In this document: positions 9,892-20,273 of the stretch, one piece after another
How positions within the stretch are numbered: the stretch's first letter is position 1
Layout: the number at the start of each line of letters is the position of its first letter
The notes under the pieces: generated by a model
What the model was told of the DNA's origin: nothing
Seen by the model: only the letters and a program-made list of their open reading frames with translations
Databases searched by the model: none
Position numbers and translations under genes: made by a program
Source: Acidobacteriota bacterium
GTDB taxonomy: Bacteria > Acidobacteriota > Vicinamibacteria > Vicinamibacterales > UBA8438
Direction: 5' to 3'
Assembly (NCBI GenBank): GCA_022562495.1
Contig: JADFPE010000006.1
Location: 1 to 48,230, forward strand
DNA length: 48,230 nucleotides

Positions 9892-11781
9892 ATGAGACGT
9901 GAGATCGAGACGAACGGAAGTGGTGGACGCGACAGCCTGGTGCTGCCGATGACGCTGCTGCGGTCTACGGTCGTGCTGGCGTTTGGCGGGCTCGTCGTCG
10001 GGTTCTGGCACCTCCAGATTGCTCAGCACGAGAAGTATCGCCAGCAGGCGGAGAACAACCACCAGCGGACCATCGCCTTGAGCGCGCCTCGCGGGGTGGT
10101 GGTCGACCGCGACGGCCGCCCGCTGGTCCGGAACCGCTACTCCCTGAATATCTCGCTCGTGCGCGAGCAGGTCGAGGACCTCGAGGCGTCGATCGGGCTG
10201 CTGGCGGAGGTGGCCGAGGTGCCCTCGTCCGCACTCTGGTCCGTGGTGGAGCGTCACCGACGGGACCCGGCCTATCGCCCGATTGTCTTGATCCGCGACG
10301 CTTCGCTCGGACAGGTAGCGGCGTTCGCGGCCCACAAGTTCGAGCTACCGGGGCTGTTCGTGCAACAGCTGCCGACGCGCTACTATCCGGCCGGCGAGGT
10401 CGCCGCGCACCTGTTCGGCTACGTGGGCGAGGTCAGCGACGCCCAGCTGGCGAGCGCCGAGTTCCAGGACGTGCGCAGCGGGTCCGTGGTCGGTCAGTCG
10501 GGAATCGAGCAGGCCTACAACCAGTATCTGATGGGACACGACGGTGCGCGGCGTGTCGTCGTCGACAGCATCGGCCGCGAGATCGACACCATCGGCGAGG
10601 TCGCGCCCAGCGAAGGCCGGCAGCTGCAGCTGACACTCGACTACGACCTACAGCAGGCGGCCGAGGACGCCTTCGCGGTGGCGGGATTCAACGGGGCGGC
10701 GGTGGTGCTCGACCCGCGGTCCGGCGAGATTCTGGCGCTCGTCAGTCTGCCCGCCTACGACCCGAACGCGTTCGCGCTGGGGATCGACCAGGACACCTGG
10801 AATACCCTCAACCAGGATACGCTGCGTCCGTTGACCAACCGGGCGCTGCAGGGGACCTATGCGCCTGGGTCGACCTTCAAGATCGTGATGGCGGTCGCCG
10901 CGCTCGAGGAAGGTATCGTCACGCCCGACTTCCGCGTGTCGTGCCGCGGTGGCGCCACCTTCTACGGACGGTTCTACGCGTGCCACACGACACACGGCAG
11001 CGTCGACATGCGGGAGGCGCTCGAACGGTCGTGCAACACCTACTTCTACACGCTCGGCGAGATGCTGGAGATCGACCAGATCCACAAGTGGGCGACGGCG
11101 TTGGGGCTGGGCGAGCTGAGCGGTCTCGACCTGCCCCACGAAGTGCAGGGCCTGATGCCGTCCACCGCGTGGAAGCGGGAGGCGCGCGGCGAGCCGTGGT
11201 ATCCGGGAGAAACGATCTCGGTGGCGATCGGACAGGGGGCCGTGTCGGTCACCCCGATCTCGATGGCGGTCATGATAGCCACGGTCGCCAACGGCGGGAC
11301 ACGGGTCACACCGCACCTGCTGAAAGCGGTCTACGACGGCACAGAGTGGATCCCGGTGCCGCGCCCGGTGCCGCAGTCGGAGGGGGCGCTCTCTCCGACC
11401 ACGCTGGGTGCAGTCACGGACGGCTTGTGGTATGTCGTCAACCGCGCCGGGACCGGCCGCCGGGGGCGCATCGAGGGGCGGGACGTAATCGGCAAGACCG
11501 GTACCGCGCAGGTCATCTCGTTGCAGGGCCGGATCGCGGCGGGCGACACCGACCGCGACCTGCGGGACCATGGCTGGTTCGTGTTCGCGGCGCCCGCCGG
11601 TGCGCCCGAGATCGCGGGCGTGGTGTTCGGCGAGCACGCCGAGCATGGCTATCTGGCCGCCCCGATCGCCAAGCACGTGATGGAAACCTATTTTGCGAAG
11701 CAGGAGGGGCGCCCGCGTCCCGTCTTGCCGTTGCCGGCCAGGCCCCAGGTGTTGCCGCCGGTCGTGGCCACGAACCCATGA
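9892..11781 (+). CDS. mrdA: Penicillin-binding protein 2
   Basis: RGVVVDRDGRPLVRNR; YAPGSTFKIVMA (SxxK); SCNTYFY; GKTGTAQV. Confidence 0.95.
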   Translation: MRREIETNGSGGRDSLVLPMTLLRSTVVLAFGGLVVGFWHLQIAQHEKYRQQAENNHQRTIALSAPRGVVVDRDGRPLVRNRYSLNISLVREQVEDLEASIGLLAEVAEVPSSALWSVVERHRRDPAYRPIVLIRDASLGQVAAFAAHKFELPGLFVQQLPTRYYPAGEVAAHLFGYVGEVSDAQLASAEFQDVRSGSVVGQSGIEQAYNQYLMGHDGARRVVVDSIGREIDTIGEVAPSEGRQLQLTLDYDLQQAAEDAFAVAGFNGAAVVLDPRSGEILALVSLPAYDPNAFALGIDQDTWNTLNQDTLRPLTNRALQGTYAPGSTFKIVMAVAALEEGIVTPDFRVSCRGGATFYGRFYACHTTHGSVDMREALERSCNTYFYTLGEMLEIDQIHKWATALGLGELSGLDLPHEVQGLMPSTAWKREARGEPWYPGETISVAIGQGAVSVTPISMAVMIATVANGGTRVTPHLLKAVYDGTEWIPVPRPVPQSEGALSPTTLGAVTDGLWYVVNRAGTGRRGRIEGRDVIGKTGTAQVISLQGRIAAGDTDRDLRDHGWFVFAAPAGAPEIAGVVFGEHAEHGYLAAPIAKHVMETYFAKQEGRPRPVLPLPARPQVLPPVVATNP

Positions 11782-11824
11782 ACGGCCAGCGAGGGTGTGC
11801 GGCGACCCGAGCGAACAGGGAGCG

Positions 11825-12925
11825 ATGCTAGAGCGGCGACTGTATCGGCACATCGACTGGCTGTTGGTGGGGGCGCTGATGTTGCTGTGCGCCATCGGCG
11901 TCACGATGATTTACAGCACCACCTACGACCCGATGGTAGACGTCGTCGGCCCGCAGGTGTCGACACAGCTCTGGGCCCTGGGCATCGGGCTCGTGGCGTT
12001 CATCATCATGCTGTCGGTCGACTACCGGTGGTTTTCCGACTCGTCGTTGGTGATCTTCGTCGGGTTCCTGGCGCTGCTGGGGTACACGCTGTTGTTCGGT
12101 GCGACGGTGGGCGGAGCGCGCCGGTGGATCGATCTGGGCGCGTTCAATCTCCAGCCATCGGAGTTTGCGCGCATCGTGGTGGCGCTGGGGCTGGCCACCC
12201 TGTTCTCCGACCGGCGCTGGGGGCCGCAGACCCCTGCCGGGTGGCTGATGGCGGCGCTCATTGTAGGGCTGCCGTGCCTGTTGATTGCCCAAGAACCGGA
12301 TCTCGGCACGGCTGTGACGCTGTTGCCGGTCTGCTTCGGGATCGTGGTGTTCGCCGGGTTGCGGCTGCGGTATGTCGCGGTGCTGGTGGCCCTGGCGATT
12401 CTGATTGCGCCGGTAGCGTGGACGTATGGGCTCGAGGACTACCAGCGCCAGCGAATCTCGAGCTTCCTCGACCCGGAGCAGGATGCGCGTGGAGCAGGCT
12501 ACCAGCAGCTCCAGGCGCGGATCACGGTCGGGTCCGGCGGGCCGATGGGGAAGGGGTTTCTGCAGGGGACCCAGAGCCAGTACAACTTCCTCCCGGTCGC
12601 GCACAACGACTTCATCTTCTCGGTGCTGGCTGAAGAGCAAGGGTTCCTGGGGGTGGTGGCCTCGCTGGGGTTGTATCTCTTCGTCATCATGCGGGGGCTC
12701 GACGCCGCCCGGCTGGCCAAGGATCGCCTCGGGACCTACCTGGTGGTTGGGATCATGTCCGGGTTCGCGTTCCAGGTGATCTACAACATCGCCATGTCGG
12801 CGGGGCTCGCGCCGGTCAAGGGACTCACGTTGCCGCTGATGAGCTCTGGCGGGTCGTCCGTCATCGCCACGTTGGCGGCGTTTGGACTCGTCCTCAACGT
12901 GAGGATGCGCAGGTTTACGAACTGA
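11825..12925 (+). CDS. rodA: Rod shape-determining protein RodA
   Basis: SEDS family: LGAFNLQPSEFARIVVALGLA, VAHNDFIFSVLAEEQGFLG, GLTLPLMSSGGSS. Confidence 0.95.
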   Translation: MLERRLYRHIDWLLVGALMLLCAIGVTMIYSTTYDPMVDVVGPQVSTQLWALGIGLVAFIIMLSVDYRWFSDSSLVIFVGFLALLGYTLLFGATVGGARRWIDLGAFNLQPSEFARIVVALGLATLFSDRRWGPQTPAGWLMAALIVGLPCLLIAQEPDLGTAVTLLPVCFGIVVFAGLRLRYVAVLVALAILIAPVAWTYGLEDYQRQRISSFLDPEQDARGAGYQQLQARITVGSGGPMGKGFLQGTQSQYNFLPVAHNDFIFSVLAEEQGFLGVVASLGLYLFVIMRGLDAARLAKDRLGTYLVVGIMSGFAFQVIYNIAMSAGLAPVKGLTLPLMSSGGSSVIATLAAFGLVLNVRMRRFTN

Positions 12926-13167
12926 AAGGCGATCAACGTCGTATCGCAATGGACTGTTGAGTTCACCACATGCCGTCGCGCGGCCCCGGAGAGCGGGCGC
13001 CAACCGGTCGGCACGGGAGCGGTCGAGACTATCGATGAGCACCCCTTGGGGCCATGTCGCTCTGTGGACGTGCGCGCATGCCGACGGCGTGCGGCGTGTC
13101 CGGATGCGGGCCGGTTCGCCGGGTGGGGTCGGGTCTCGGGCGCATCACCGCACCTGGAGCTGTATAG

Positions 13168-14748
13168 ATGAACAAGGAGATGATCATCTCCTCGAGCGGT
13201 CACGAGACGATGGCCGCAATCCTCGAGGACGACGAGGTCGTCGAGATCTCCGTCGAACGCGATAAGTCGCGCGGCGTCGTCGGCAACATCTACAAGGGGC
13301 GCGTGAAGAAGGTCCTGCCAGGCATGCAGTGCGCCTTCGTCGACCTCGGTCTCGAGCGCGACGGCTTCCTCTACGTGTCGGACGTCATCGACCCGGTGGA
13401 TGCGTTGGACGGCGTCGACACCACCGACACCGACGGCGATACCGACACCCAGGCCGCAGGGAACGGAGGGCAGGGGGGCGGCTCTGGGTCCGGCCGTGGC
13501 CGTGGCCGCGGCCGGGACCGTAACGGAGCCGAGCAGAAGATCGAGAAGCTCCTGACCGCTGGCCAGGAGGTCATCGTTCAGGTGGTCAAGGAGCCGCTGG
13601 GCACGAAGGGCGCCCGCATCACCTCCCACGTGACGATTCCGGGCCGCTTCCTCGTCTTTATGCCGACGGTGGACCACATCGGTGTCTCGCGCAAGATCGT
13701 GTCCCGCGAGCAACGGGTCCGACTGCGGCGGATCGTCCGCGAGTTCCATGCCGAGCACGGCATGTCGGGCGGCGTGATCATCCGCACGGCGGCCGCCGAC
13801 CGGCCGCAGGAAGATATCATCAGCGACCTCACCTACTTTCACGAGCTGTGGTCCGAGACTCAGCGGAAGGGGGAGACACTGCGGGCACCGGCGGTGATCC
13901 ACCGCGAGGAGAGCCTGGTCGCCAAGCTGCTCCGCGACCTGCTGACGGATGACTTCTCGGCGATCCGGATCGATGACCACGGCGAGTACAAGAAGGCGGT
14001 GAAGCTCGTCGAGCGGATCATGCCGGATCTGGTCTCCCGGGTGCAGCACTACGACAAGAGCTTTCCGATCTTCGAGGAATACGGCGTGCAGTCGGAGATC
14101 GACAAAGCGCTACGCAGCAAGGTCTGGCTGAAATCGGGGGGCTATCTCGTCATCAACCAGACCGAGGCGCTGGTGGCGATCGACGTCAACACCGGTCGCT
14201 ACGTGGGGAAGCGCACCGGGCGGCTCGAGGACACGATCGTCAAGACGAACCTCGAGGCGGCAAAGGAGATCGTGCGGCAGGTCCGGCTTCGAGACCTGGG
14301 TGGCATCATCGTGCTCGACTTCATCGACATGGAGGAGCGCAAGAATCGCCAGAAGGTGTATCAGATGTTTGAGCAGGAGATCCGACGGGATCGGTCGCCG
14401 TCGAAAGCGGTGCAGGTCACCGAGTTCGGGCTCATCATCACAACACGAAAGCGGGTCAAACAGAGTTTGGAGCGGCAGCTCACCCAGCCGTGCCCCTATT
14501 GCTCCGGCAGCGCCGTGGTGAAGTCGACCTCGACCATTTGCTTCGAGATCCTTGCCGAGCTGCGCAAGGTCAAAGGCGACCTCGACGGGCATCGTGTCCA
14601 GTTGCGTGTCAACCCGGACGTCGCCCTGGCCCTCAAGACCGAGGAGCGCGGGGTCCTAGAGGAGATCGAGCGGACGCTGAACAAGGAGATTACGCTGCGC
14701 CCGGATGCCCAGTTGCACCACGAGCAGTTCGACGTGATGGCGATGTGA
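13168..14748 (+). CDS. rng: Ribonuclease E/G
   Basis: GNIYKGRVKKVLPGMQCAFVDLGLERDGFLYVSDV; VAIDVNTGRYVGKR; PCPYCSGSAVVKS. Confidence 0.93.
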   Translation: MNKEMIISSSGHETMAAILEDDEVVEISVERDKSRGVVGNIYKGRVKKVLPGMQCAFVDLGLERDGFLYVSDVIDPVDALDGVDTTDTDGDTDTQAAGNGGQGGGSGSGRGRGRGRDRNGAEQKIEKLLTAGQEVIVQVVKEPLGTKGARITSHVTIPGRFLVFMPTVDHIGVSRKIVSREQRVRLRRIVREFHAEHGMSGGVIIRTAAADRPQEDIISDLTYFHELWSETQRKGETLRAPAVIHREESLVAKLLRDLLTDDFSAIRIDDHGEYKKAVKLVERIMPDLVSRVQHYDKSFPIFEEYGVQSEIDKALRSKVWLKSGGYLVINQTEALVAIDVNTGRYVGKRTGRLEDTIVKTNLEAAKEIVRQVRLRDLGGIIVLDFIDMEERKNRQKVYQMFEQEIRRDRSPSKAVQVTEFGLIITTRKRVKQSLERQLTQPCPYCSGSAVVKSTSTICFEILAELRKVKGDLDGHRVQLRVNPDVALALKTEERGVLEEIERTLNKEITLRPDAQLHHEQFDVMAM

Positions 14749-14765
14749 GGGAGCGTGCTCCTAGA

Positions 14766-14813
14766 ACTCAGGAGTCAGAAGAAGCTGGGGGGCTTCGCCG
14801 TCTTCCTTCTGTA
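14766..14813. repeat. Minimal Family A foldback (A2) downstream of rng
   Basis: actcaggagtcagaagaagctggggggcttcgccgtcttccttctgt. Confidence 0.5.
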
Positions 14814-14827
14814 GAAAGAGTTTGTGG

Positions 14828-14849
14828 GCGCGGGCCTTCAGGCCCGCGC
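14828..14849. terminator. Strong hairpin GCGCGGGCC-TTCA-GGCCCGCGC; terminator-like or REP-like, no T tract
   Basis: 9-bp perfect stem, 4-nt loop, downstream of rng. Confidence 0.5.
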
Positions 14850-14893
14850 AAGGGCCTGCGCCGAGAGCGTCCGAAGTCCGAAGAGCGGCCCCA

Positions 14894-14906
14894 CCCCCCC
14901 CCCCCC
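14894..14906. repeat. Poly-C homopolymer (13 C)
   Basis: Direct reading. Confidence 0.9.
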
Positions 14907-14939
14907 AATTTGTCAGCGGCCTGCCACTTCAGCAGCCCG

Positions 14940-15944
14940 CTACGGGTCGAGGGAGGCGGTGTAGGCGGCGATCGCGATCATGTCGTCGAGACTGAGCGTG
15001 GCCACGACATCCTTCATCAGATCGGCCCACAGCCCGTCCCGGACGCCGCTCTGCAGGTCGTAGAGCTGGCGAACCGTGTAGCTGGGTGAGCGCCCGGCCA
15101 GCGCTGGTACCGGACCCACCCCCGCGAGTCCCGAGCCGTGGCAGACCCCGCAGGCCACCGCGCCGGTCTCACCCTCGACGATCGCCTCGCCACGGGCGGT
15201 GCTGCCACGCGGCACATAGGCGACGAACCCCGATGCCGCATCACGCAGCTCCGTGCGCGCCAGGTCCTCGGGAAGCTCGATGATGCGCCGCCCGATCGGT
15301 TCGGTCTCGCCGCCCTCGACCGGCACCAGCATGCCCCGAGAGACAACGATTTCGGGTACGGTCTCGGTCTCGACGACCCGGATCCAGGGCGCCGTCGGTA
15401 TCGAGGCGAAGTACTCCGCCGCTACTCGGACCTCCTCGTCGGTCGCCGCCTGCGCCACCCGGATCATTGCTGCTGGTGGGCCCATGTCGGGCTCAGCGCT
15501 GCGCCGCGTGCCGTTCTTGAAATCGGCCATCTGCTGCACGATGTACGCGACCGAGAGGCCGACGACGCTCGAGTTCTCGGGGCGGCCGAACCCGTTCGGC
15601 AGGTGACAATATCCACATCCGAACAGGTCCGGTCTCCGGCCATGGGCCACCACCTCGGGCATCGGCGGGTGATCGTCCGGATGCCAGTCCGCTATGTTGA
15701 AGAGGTCGCGGAGCTCGGTCAGGGTGAACGCCCGGGCGCTGCCGGGTACCCGTTGGCGGGTGCCGTCATCCGGCGGCCGTGGTGTGCGCGTGCCCGGGGG
15801 ATTGACTGGATACGCCCACGGCGGTGGTGTGGCACCGGCCGCGAGGGGGGACGGGGTTTGTTCTGGCCCTGGCCTGGCCCCGACCGCCACAATCGCAGCG
15901 ACACAGGCCACAGCCAACGTCGAGACGCGGATGGTCTGCCTCAC
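14940..15944 (-). CDS. Secreted c-type cytochrome, two heme motifs
   Basis: CGYCH and CGVCH motifs; N-terminal signal-like segment. Confidence 0.85.
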   Translation of the reverse strand: MRQTIRVSTLAVACVAAIVAVGARPGPEQTPSPLAAGATPPPWAYPVNPPGTRTPRPPDDGTRQRVPGSARAFTLTELRDLFNIADWHPDDHPPMPEVVAHGRRPDLFGCGYCHLPNGFGRPENSSVVGLSVAYIVQQMADFKNGTRRSAEPDMGPPAAMIRVAQAATDEEVRVAAEYFASIPTAPWIRVVETETVPEIVVSRGMLVPVEGGETEPIGRRIIELPEDLARTELRDAASGFVAYVPRGSTARGEAIVEGETGAVACGVCHGSGLAGVGPVPALAGRSPSYTVRQLYDLQSGVRDGLWADLMKDVVATLSLDDMIAIAAYTASLDP

Positions 15945-15960
15945 GGCGGCGCGGAGCGCG

Positions 15961-16428
15961 TTATCCGACCACCAGGTGGATGAAGTAGTGGATGTTGTTC
16001 TGGTTCACCCACACACGGAGATACTCGTTGTCCTTGAGCATCTCGACACGCGCGGTGCCGTTTCCCGGAGGCGCGCTCTTGGCGATGCTGTCGATCTCGC
16101 TCTCGGGCACGATACTCACAACTTCGCGACCTTTGACCTCGTCGCCTTGCCGGAACTCTACCCAGCGCTCGAGCACCGCCAGTTGCCCCGGCGCGTCGGG
16201 CTTTGCCGAGTCCGCCGTGACGCGGAGGTCGTAGGTGCCAGACGCCAGGGCCTGGCCGTCTGCCATGACCCGCCGTGGCAGCTCCACCGACCCCAGACCG
16301 ACTTCTCCCGTCGGCACGTTGACGGTGCCGGGTGCGGTCTGTCCGGCGAACCCGACTGATGGGCTCGCGGCCGTCAGGCCGATCGCGGCGCACGCCACGA
16401 TCAATGCGACAACGTTCTGTCGGTTCAT
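15961..16428 (-). CDS. Hypothetical secreted protein
   Basis: Signal peptide MNRQNVVALIVACAAIGLTAASPSVGFAGQ; coding composition. Confidence 0.7.
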   Translation of the reverse strand: MNRQNVVALIVACAAIGLTAASPSVGFAGQTAPGTVNVPTGEVGLGSVELPRRVMADGQALASGTYDLRVTADSAKPDAPGQLAVLERWVEFRQGDEVKGREVVSIVPESEIDSIAKSAPPGNGTARVEMLKDNEYLRVWVNQNNIHYFIHLVVG

Positions 16429-16590
16429 GCTTCCTCCCGCATCGGGTGCTGCGAACTATGCCGGGAGCCGGTCGGACCCGTGCCGGAGCTCATGATACCA
16501 GAAGAGCGGTCACGGGCCGAGCGTGGCAGACCCGAGACGACACGATGGGTGCTCGCGCGTCGGTCATGCACTCGATGAGACGAAAACGAC

Positions 16591-16971
16591 TCAGGCTGGG
16601 GGTGCCCGTCGGGCGGACCGCGACGTCCAGCGCACCTGGGCAAAGTGGCGAATCGTGTGGCGCCCGACCACGATCCCTTCGTCCTGGAGCAGTTGCCGCT
16701 TCCGCAGCAGGTCGCTGTAGCCGCCCACCCGCCCACCGGCGGCAATGACCCGATGGCACGGTACGGTCGGGAACCGGCACGTGCGCATGATGGTGCCCAC
16801 CGCCCGCCAGGCGCGCGGGCGACCGGCCAGCGCGGCGATGTCGCCGTAGGTGGCCACGCGTCCGCTTGGGATCCGACGTACGACCGCCAGGACGCGCGCC
16901 TCGAACGTACCGCGTCTCGTGGCCGCGGGGTCCATCACGCGTGTCGAGACATCTTCCAAGGGGAACGACAT
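16591..16971 (-). CDS. MGMT-family methylated-DNA cysteine methyltransferase
   Basis: IPSGRVATYGDIAALAGRPRAWRAVGTIMR..VPCHRVIAAGG; catalytic Cys in PCHRV retained. Confidence 0.88.
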   Translation of the reverse strand: MSFPLEDVSTRVMDPAATRRGTFEARVLAVVRRIPSGRVATYGDIAALAGRPRAWRAVGTIMRTCRFPTVPCHRVIAAGGRVGGYSDLLRKRQLLQDEGIVVGRHTIRHFAQVRWTSRSARRAPPA

Positions 16972-17004
16972 GGCGTTGGCAGCGAGGGTTGTGTCGCCTC
17001 GCGA

Positions 17005-17508
17005 CTACTTCATCGGGGTGGTCTTCCACACCTCGTGGATGGCCCCGGCCTGGATGAGCTTGGTGGCGTAGACGATTTGACCGGTGTGGGCGGTGAAATG
17101 GAGCACCTGGTTCAGGATGAGCTCGGCGTAGGTCGCGGTGGTGCCGGTGCGGTCTGTCGTGTCACCCAGCCGGGCCGGGTCGAAGCCGGAGAGCACGCGG
17201 TCGGCCTCCGCCATGGCGGAGGCGAGGCGGGCTAGCAACTCGTCCTTCGCCACTGGTCCCTGTTCGGCGAACTCCGCGTCACGGTCACGCACGTAGCCGC
17301 TGCCGCCGACGCCGAGGCCGATGTAGAAGCGGGTCGAGCCGCACAAATGGAGCACCAGGTTGCCGATCGCGTTCGATTCCTCGTTGGCTCGCCACCAGAG
17401 CTGCCCGTCGTTCAGGGCCTCGAGACAGGTGCGCACCTGTCCCGCCTGGTGGACAATCAGCCGCGTGCGGGCGATATCGAGCAGCAGCGCGTTCCCGGTG
17501 TTGGTCAT
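17005..17508 (-). CDS. DinB-superfamily (DUF1572-like) protein
   Basis: LVLHLCGSTRFYIG...NQVLHFTAHTGQIVYATKLI. Confidence 0.8.
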   Translation of the reverse strand: MTNTGNALLLDIARTRLIVHQAGQVRTCLEALNDGQLWWRANEESNAIGNLVLHLCGSTRFYIGLGVGGSGYVRDRDAEFAEQGPVAKDELLARLASAMAEADRVLSGFDPARLGDTTDRTGTTATYAELILNQVLHFTAHTGQIVYATKLIQAGAIHEVWKTTPMK

Positions 17509-17574
17509 CGTCCGGTCCTTTCTCTCACGTCTCGGAATCCCGGTTCCAGGTGGTCTCGACGTTACGCTCCGAGA

Positions 17575-17729
17575 CTAGTCTCCTTGCACCACGTGTATCG
17601 TGACAATTGCGTCAAGTCGTGATCGTGTGCTTTTTGCTCTCACCACGACGGCCTCCGTGCACGGAGTCTCGCCCCCGCGTCGCGGGGCTGTGAGAAACGC
17701 TCGGCTCGCGAGGCGGCGCCTCGCGAGCC
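17575..17729. repeat. Family B three-hairpin composite (B1)
   Basis: IR1 tagtctccttgcac / gtgcacggagtctc; gcccccgcgtcgcggggctgtgagaaa; IR2 near-perfect palindrome ggctcgcgaggcg-g-cgcctcgcgagcc (17703-17729). Confidence 0.75.
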
Positions 17730-17767
17730 AGCCGCTGGCGCAGCCCGCATGCTTCTGCTGTCGCCTG

Positions 17768-19414
17768 TCACCTGACCCCTGCAGGGTCATAGGGTTGCTG
17801 CCGGAGCGCTTCGACGAGGACGCGCCCATCGGGGTGGGCCAGGGTCACGCCGGTCAAAAACGCGAGGGTCGGTGCAATGTCGGCCGGGGTCGCGTCCTGT
17901 AGATACTGCCCCGGTTGGATACCGGCGCCTAGGAAGATCAGCGGCACCCGCTGGTCGTACCCGTGCAGCGTGCCGTGCGTCGTGGCGTCGTTGCTCATGA
18001 TCCAGTAGGGCTTCGGGACGATGATCATGTCGCCGCTGCGGCCTGGGAAATGGCTCAGTCGAACAGCGCGAGCCACCGGGTCGTCCGCGATGTGCCGGTC
18101 GTCCAGCTGGTCACTGCGGAAGACTCGCCAGACCCCTGGCGACGCCAGGATGGTATCGGTGACCGCCCGCAGCGCGCGTGGGTTCACGAGGATCCGTTCG
18201 TAGACTCCCGGCGTGAAGTACAACTCGGTGTAGTGCACCCGAGCAATATAGACCGCCCGTCCGAGTACGTGGGAGAGGGCGTCGTCGACACGGCGGCCGA
18301 TGTCATCTGTTCGCACACGACCCGCGTTCAGGCCACTCGCCGCGGTGGCCTCCGGGATCGGGGAGACGCCGTGGTCAGCGGACAGCGCAACCACATAGCG
18401 GTCGGGACCCACCGCGCGGTCGAGCGTCTCGAGTAGCGACCCGATGGTCGCGTCGAGCCCTACGAGCAGATCCTGCACCTCGTGGCTCTGCGGTCCGAAT
18501 TTGTGGCCCGCCTTGTCGAGCGCGGAGAAGCCAATCGCCAGATAATCGGTGCCCGGACCCTGACCGAGTGCCAGCTCGTCAATCGCCGTTTCGGCCAGCC
18601 GGCCCAGGTAGGCATCTGACAGCGGGGTCCTCTGCCACCGGCGGAAGAACACCGGAGTCGGCCTGCCGTCGTCGCCGAGGTTGTGTGGGAACGCCGGAGA
18701 CCAGCCGTCGCCCGGCCGCTCGAACGGTACGTCATCCTCGAACAGATACTCGGCAACGGGTAGCGTGCGTGTCCAGGTGCGGTCCGCGTCCGCGATGACC
18801 GGGTTCGCGTCGATGAACGCCTGGACGAAGGGGACTGGTTGATCGGTGTAGGCGGTCGATGTGACCCAGGTCCCGCGGTCGTCGAACCAGAGCGCCACAT
18901 CGGCCGCCCGCCCGGCCAGCATCGTGGCCGACCGCGCCTTCAGCGACAGCGCCACTACTCGGTTCGGGCCCGGCAGCTGCGCGCGGATCTCGTCGGACAG
19001 CGTGGCCGCCGCGAGCTGTCCGGCGCTGGTTCCGCCGTCGAGGGGTCCACCATACGACACATGCGCGTGCTCGACGTCGTCGGTGCAGCGGACAAGCGCC
19101 GTCTGCTCCCGGTCCCACCAGCCGTTGAGGATCATCCCGTGCTGTGCGGGAAAGGTGCCGGTGGCGATGGTCGCGTGTCCGGCGCAGGTGACCGTGCCCA
19201 GGTAGGGATAGGCGGCTCGCCGGAACCAGGCACCCTCGGTCAGGAGCCGCTTCAAGCCGGCATTCCACTGGTGCTGGTACCGGTCGATGTAGTCCGACCG
19301 CATCTGGTCGATCACCAGCACCACGACGAGTCGGGGGGGCTGGGCCGACGCGTGGACAGGCGTGACCCCCATCCCGCCCATCAGGAGGCTGGCCGCCAGC
19401 CATCGTCTGTGCAT
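17768..19414 (-). CDS. Alkaline phosphatase superfamily protein (PafA/NPP-like), secreted
   Basis: VVVLVIDQMRSDYIDRY; TVTCAGHATIATGTFPAQHG; ALSADHGVSPIPE. Confidence 0.88.
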   Translation of the reverse strand: MHRRWLAASLLMGGMGVTPVHASAQPPRLVVVLVIDQMRSDYIDRYQHQWNAGLKRLLTEGAWFRRAAYPYLGTVTCAGHATIATGTFPAQHGMILNGWWDREQTALVRCTDDVEHAHVSYGGPLDGGTSAGQLAAATLSDEIRAQLPGPNRVVALSLKARSATMLAGRAADVALWFDDRGTWVTSTAYTDQPVPFVQAFIDANPVIADADRTWTRTLPVAEYLFEDDVPFERPGDGWSPAFPHNLGDDGRPTPVFFRRWQRTPLSDAYLGRLAETAIDELALGQGPGTDYLAIGFSALDKAGHKFGPQSHEVQDLLVGLDATIGSLLETLDRAVGPDRYVVALSADHGVSPIPEATAASGLNAGRVRTDDIGRRVDDALSHVLGRAVYIARVHYTELYFTPGVYERILVNPRALRAVTDTILASPGVWRVFRSDQLDDRHIADDPVARAVRLSHFPGRSGDMIIVPKPYWIMSNDATTHGTLHGYDQRVPLIFLGAGIQPGQYLQDATPADIAPTLAFLTGVTLAHPDGRVLVEALRQQPYDPAGVR

Positions 19415-19576
19415 GTCGCGTCTCTCGACCGGGGTGGAGGGTTGGGCGGGTCGACGGGTGGTTCGCCTCGCGCGGATATGTCACGAGACCCGTGATCCTC
19501 CGCCCTTCGACTCCGATCGTGGAATCGAGCCGTCGTTCAGGGCTCGCAGCGAAGTGCTACCTGTATCACGGTCACG

Positions 19577-20032
19577 CTACGGTCGGCGCACGATCGGGAG
19601 ATAGCATACCGCAGCGATCGCGACGTCGTATATCGCGCAGGCGGTGGCATACCAGTTGGGCAGCGCCTCAGCCGGCAGGACCCTGGCGCCGTGAAGCAGG
19701 TCGACGACCGCATGACCGGCGAACCCGATCGCCAGCAGCGTCAGGGCCCGCCTGGGGGACTGGCTGATCGCCACCGACGCCAGCACGAGGAAGCCGACCC
19801 CCAGGGCCACATCCAGCCCGCTGCCGGTCGTGGACTCGTGCGCCAGCGCGAACCCGATGTAGACACCGGCCGTGAGGACCAGCAACAACGCCGCGAATTG
19901 GGCAAGTCGCAGCTCGGCGATCAGACGTTGCGGGGAGGCCGGGTCTGCTGTCGTCGCGATCACCGACAGCCGGATCGTGGCGATCGCCAGCGCGATGGCG
20001 GCCACGAGAAACGCGCGTGCGGCGTCGGTCAT
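19577..20032 (-). CDS. Hypothetical membrane protein
   Basis: About four hydrophobic segments; consistent coding orientation. Confidence 0.65.
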   Translation of the reverse strand: MTDAARAFLVAAIALAIATIRLSVIATTADPASPQRLIAELRLAQFAALLLVLTAGVYIGFALAHESTTGSGLDVALGVGFLVLASVAISQSPRRALTLLAIGFAGHAVVDLLHGARVLPAEALPNWYATACAIYDVAIAAVCYLPIVRRP

Positions 20033-20047
20033 GGCGAAAGCCCTGTA

Positions 20048-20264
<217 letters not shown>

Positions 20265-20273
20265 GGGAGTGCG

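Noticed and set aside
10648-11904. 418-aa minus-strand ORF
   Set aside because: Antisense shadow of mrdA.
12926-13167. Regulatory 5' leader for RNase E/G autoregulation
   Set aside because: No clear structure or conserved motif seen by eye; E. coli rne precedent alone is not enough.
12781-14049. 422-aa minus-strand ORF
   Set aside because: Antisense shadow of rodA/rng.
16591-16971. Alkyltransferase-like (ATL) protein lacking the catalytic cysteine
   Set aside because: PCHRV motif is intact, so it is an ordinary MGMT-type protein.
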